This document shows, one piece after another, positions 61,331 to 64,000 of a DNA stretch of 64,000 nucleotides. How positions within the stretch are numbered: position 1 is the stretch's first letter; the number at the start of each line of letters is the position of its first letter. The notes under the pieces are model-generated. The model was given only the letters and a program-made list of their open reading frames with translations. It ran no database searches and was not told the DNA's origin. Both the position numbers and the translations under genes were made by a program. The stretch spans positions 1 through 64,000 of the forward strand of contig JAGFJA010000076.1 of assembly GCA_024103005.1 (NCBI GenBank), read 5' to 3'. Origin of the DNA: Saprospiraceae bacterium. GTDB lineage: Bacteria > Bacteroidota > Bacteroidia > Chitinophagales > Saprospiraceae.

Positions 61331-62608
61331 TTATTCTGCAATATTTTGATGGGGTGAAATTGATTTCCAAACCTTGTCCTTCAGGATATTCCCGGCTATT
61401 TTTATGGAAAAAAGCTGGATGGCCGCGATTACAATTAAGGCATATCTCAATGCAATATATTCGCTTGCATATCTTGCCAGGATGATAAACAGGCCGCATC
61501 CGACCAGTCTTCCTATCAACAGGCCTATTTCGTGATTAAAAATATAGGCAAAATTATTTCTACCTTCTTTTTCAGAAACATAATCTATTACCTGCAACTG
61601 AATCGGGAAATAGGCGATATCGAGCAAGGGGCGGGCAAAACTCAGACAAATAACAAAAAGTATTGCTCCCAGGGCTGAATACAGAGATGCATTGAAGATA
61701 GCTCCAACCATAAACAACAAAAGTCCAATGGTGAATATCTTCATCCTATGCTCCGGCTTCGTTACCCGTCCCAATACATACAAAAGAATTGCCGACAAGA
61801 AAGCTGCAAGAGACAACAAAGAGCCCAGGCTACCTTCTTCACCTACCAGCGTTCTAATCAACATTACGGGAGCTGTGACAATATAACCCTGGGCCACTCC
61901 TTTGAGCATAGATAAGGATAACATCTTATACCAAAGCGGATGGAATTTAAAAAAGATAAAGGGTGCGCGCTTAGGATTTTCAAAGTGACCCCGATGTACT
62001 AAAATGGAAGATACTACTGTCAGCGTAAACACAAATCCTGCAAGACAGTAATAGGCTACATTGATGTTGCCGGCAAACCAACCATTATCTTTTGTGGAGG
62101 TGATAAAGGCTCCGGCAGCGAATGGTATAATAATTCCTGCAAGTGTATAAAAGAAGGTTTCTATGCCGTAGTAATAGTTTCTATTTTCATTATTTGTGGT
62201 ATTGAGGGCGAGGAAATCCCTGTTTGCCCAGAAAAAACCATAAGATAGTCCCATGATGAGTCCTGTTCCGAAAATCCCCCAGGTAGTCAGCTCTTTCAGT
62301 GACATCATTGCAGCCATTGATATACCGCTAAGGAGCATTCCTAGAGAGTAGAGCCTGCTTATTTTAAAGTGATTAAGCAGATATCCGTTAAGGGCAAAGG
62401 TCGCCGGGATGCCGATGTATAGCGCTAATTGAAAGATTACAACAAGGCTGATATCATTCGAATTACGCATGATGTATGCACCGATAAATAGCTCAATGAT
62501 TGGAAGTACAAGGGCATAAATAAGATTGGTAATGAGTAATACCCGCATAGGGAGCGGGTGTGACTTAAAAAATGCAAATTCTTTTTGTATCATAAACGCC
62601 GGATTCAA
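61331..62608 (-). CDS. MFS transporter
   Basis: A 425-residue inner-membrane transporter with about twelve hydrophobic segments. The loop after segment 2 or 3 and the segment GLIMGLSYGFFWANRDFLAL (about 138-157) fit the major facilitator superfamily. The start overlaps the GH130 stop (ATGA); ATG at residue 6 (62593) is an alternative. Placed between a GH130 enzyme and a lipoprotein, it probably imports the oligosaccharide that GH130 cleaves. Confidence 0.82.
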   Translation of the reverse strand: MNPAFMIQKEFAFFKSHPLPMRVLLITNLIYALVLPIIELFIGAYIMRNSNDISLVVIFQLALYIGIPATFALNGYLLNHFKISRLYSLGMLLSGISMAAMMSLKELTTWGIFGTGLIMGLSYGFFWANRDFLALNTTNNENRNYYYGIETFFYTLAGIIIPFAAGAFITSTKDNGWFAGNINVAYYCLAGFVFTLTVVSSILVHRGHFENPKRAPFIFFKFHPLWYKMLSLSMLKGVAQGYIVTAPVMLIRTLVGEEGSLGSLLSLAAFLSAILLYVLGRVTKPEHRMKIFTIGLLLFMVGAIFNASLYSALGAILFVICLSFARPLLDIAYFPIQLQVIDYVSEKEGRNNFAYIFNHEIGLLIGRLVGCGLFIILARYASEYIALRYALIVIAAIQLFSIKIAGNILKDKVWKSISPHQNIAE

Positions 62609-63678
62609 GAATGAGTGCCTGAATGTACTGAAATCTGGGATTGAAGGGAAGCCAACACTTCTCTGATGGACAATTTACCGATACAGATTACCTTGTCAGA
62701 CGCTCCGTAATAGAGTGTAATTTCATCTCCATTGATAAGCTGACCGTTGGAAAAAACCACGTTTCCGAAGAATCCATTTTTCTCATAATCCATCACGGGA
62801 CTCAATAATGGTTTTTCTGACCTTGCAATGACCTTCGATGGATCATCCTTATCCAAAAGGATAGCTCCCAAATGGTACACATGATGGTGGTCAGCTCCAT
62901 GATAGATTTCAAGCCAGCCATATTCTGTTCTTACCGGGGCCGCACCGGCACCGACCCGTGCACTATCCCACGAGCCTGGTCTTGTCTTCATAATACATGA
63001 ATGGCCACCCCAATGGATGAGGTCAGGCGAACCGGCTATCCAGATATAATTGCCACCCAAGTCAATGCCGGATGGCCGGTGTAATGCAAAGTATTGATTA
63101 TTGATTTTTTCTTCAAAGATGCAACAATCCTTGTTATGAGGCGGAAAGATCATCCCTTCCCGTTTCAGTATTCGCCAATCCTTAGTACGTATCAGCCCAA
63201 CACCGACACCATTGGGAGATACCTGAGTGTAGGTAAGGAGATATTCACCATCTATAAAGGTTACTCTACAGTCTTCAATACCGTAGGATTCCAATTCTCC
63301 ACTACCAAATATCCTGGTAGGCAAATGAGTCGGTTCATAGAAATGAATACCGTCTTCGCTGCACACAAGGCATAGGTGAGAAATCGTTGAAAGGAATGAG
63401 TCTCCCTTATATTTAATGATGCGTGCGTCACTTAAATCAATACCGGGATCATTTAATTTAAATTCTTTAATCTCTATACAATTATTTTCCTTGTATATCG
63501 GAAAGGATATCATTCCATCCTTCTGTACCGGTCTTTCGGCAATTCTAAGTATCATCCAGACCTTATCTTCAAACTCAAAAGCCCCGGGATTAAGGACGCA
63601 TTCCACGACAAATCCTTCCTGACTTGGCATGATATCGCTTGTCGTCAGTATGGGATTATTTTCATATCTTTTTATCAT
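62605..63678 (-). CDS. GH130 beta-mannoside phosphorylase/mannosidase
   Basis: A 357-residue five-bladed propeller enzyme of family GH130. The family signature is in YGIEDCRVTFIDGEYLLTYT (about 131-150), where the Asp of EDxR is the catalytic acid, and in HNKDCCIFEEKINNQYFALHRPSG (about 180-203), with the phosphate-site Arg of HRP. YHGADHHHVYHLGA supplies further His residues. It has no signal peptide, so it acts in the cytosol. GH130 members are phosphorylases or hydrolases of beta-mannosides; the Cys after ED (usually Pro) makes subfamily choice uncertain. First gene of a three-gene operon. Confidence 0.85.
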   Translation of the reverse strand: MIKRYENNPILTTSDIMPSQEGFVVECVLNPGAFEFEDKVWMILRIAERPVQKDGMISFPIYKENNCIEIKEFKLNDPGIDLSDARIIKYKGDSFLSTISHLCLVCSEDGIHFYEPTHLPTRIFGSGELESYGIEDCRVTFIDGEYLLTYTQVSPNGVGVGLIRTKDWRILKREGMIFPPHNKDCCIFEEKINNQYFALHRPSGIDLGGNYIWIAGSPDLIHWGGHSCIMKTRPGSWDSARVGAGAAPVRTEYGWLEIYHGADHHHVYHLGAILLDKDDPSKVIARSEKPLLSPVMDYEKNGFFGNVVFSNGQLINGDEITLYYGASDKVICIGKLSIREVLASLQSQISVHSGTHS

Positions 63679-63705
63679 AATTATTGCACGTAAGGGTATA
63701 AAAAA

Positions 63706-63732
63706 GGGAGCAAGCCCAATGCACCTGCTCCC
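63706..63732 (-). terminator. Terminator of the T9SS protein gene
   Basis: GGGAGCA and TGCTCCC form a 7-bp stem with a 13-nt loop; on the minus strand it is followed by a short T-run. It lies 15 nt beyond the stop at 63748. Confidence 0.7.
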
Positions 63733-63747
63733 GTAAACAGTTAAGTA

Positions 63748-64000
63748 TTAGTTGACCTGGAATTTAACACTTCCCAGACTGTGTTCATTCGATACAAAAT
63801 TGAGATAATATGCACCTGTGCACAGACCGGAAGTATTGATGCTAAACTTGTGGGCAGGTAAGGCGCCGGCTTGATATCTGATTGCATCAATCTGTCGTCC
63901 CCTGCTATCCATGATACGAATCAGCATCGGCGCGGCAGTATTGAACTGATGTCTGATCCAGATTTTATCGGTTGCAGGATTCGGATACACGGACTCAACT
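63748..64000 (-). CDS. C-terminal part of a T9SS-secreted protein (partial)
   Basis: The open frame runs in from beyond the window end on the minus strand. The visible 83 residues form a type A sorting domain: VYPNPATDKIWIRH, then IRIMDSRGRQID and a closing GAYYLNFVSNE...VKFQVN. Such domains direct transport by the type IX system and are then cleaved or linked to the cell surface. The upstream functional domain is outside the window, so no function can be given. Confidence 0.88.
   Translation of the reverse strand, partial: VESVYPNPATDKIWIRHQFNTAAPMLIRIMDSRGRQIDAIRYQAGALPAHKFSINTSGLCTGAYYLNFVSNEHSLGSVKFQVN

Noticed and set aside
1..64000. tRNA or rRNA genes
   Set aside because: No cloverleaf or rRNA-like stretch was recognised by reading; a covariance search was not possible.

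Overview
The window reads as a chromosome segment of a Bacteroidota bacterium. The evidence is a SusC/SusD pair, type IX secretion C-terminal sorting domains (32104-33291 and the partial gene at 63748-64000), TAnnTTTG-type -7 promoter boxes, A-rich leaders without strong Shine-Dalgarno sequences, and several interspersed palindromic repeats of a kind common in this phylum. The layout (Saprospiria- or Chitinophagia-like) is an impression only.

Positions 1-40029 form one large surface-polysaccharide locus. (A) 286-8596 holds pseudaminic acid genes (pseB, pseC, pseF, a double acetyltransferase, pseI) and rmlA; a recognisable PseG hydrolase is absent. (B) 9473-25924 is visibly A+T-richer and holds the assembly machinery: Wzz-like chain-length protein, a beta-helix lipoprotein, Wzy-like polymerase, Wzx-like flippase, a nonsense-interrupted acyltransferase, five intact GT4 glycosyltransferases and one broken one, a polysaccharide deacetylase next to a formyltransferase, an SMK-type 4,6-dehydratase, an SDR reductase/epimerase and the initiating sugar-phosphate transferase. 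(C) 29237-40029 adds wecB, gmd, fcl and manC (GDP-fucose branch), two more glycosyltransferases and a second, WbpI-like 2-epimerase. Together these make activated CMP-Pse, GDP-Fuc, UDP-ManNAc-type and deoxy-amino sugars, build a lipid-linked repeat unit, flip it and polymerise it.

The locus is punctuated by accessory genes and relics: two DUF4143 AAA ATPases (1398 and 26977), two four-helix-bundle proteins, a DUF6922/AbiEii toxin-antitoxin pair, a RhuM-like relic and three HicB-like relics. Several have their own operator-like DNA (an 18-bp dyad on both sides of one ATPase; 23-bp-spaced iterons upstream of the other), and arrays of 7- or 8-bp degenerate tandem repeats lie next to pseC, rmlA, wecB, gmd and both four-helix genes.

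Positions 40199-51064 are mostly housekeeping: pabB, pabA, an APC amino-acid permease, an ABC exporter overlapping an outer-membrane-barrel gene, three minus-strand envelope proteins and dprA. Positions 51219-64000 are all minus strand: OmpH/Skp, TatA, a 2OG-Fe(II) oxygenase, SusD-SusC, pirin, then a carbohydrate set (lipoprotein, MFS transporter, GH130) and the C-terminal end of a T9SS-secreted protein running off the window.
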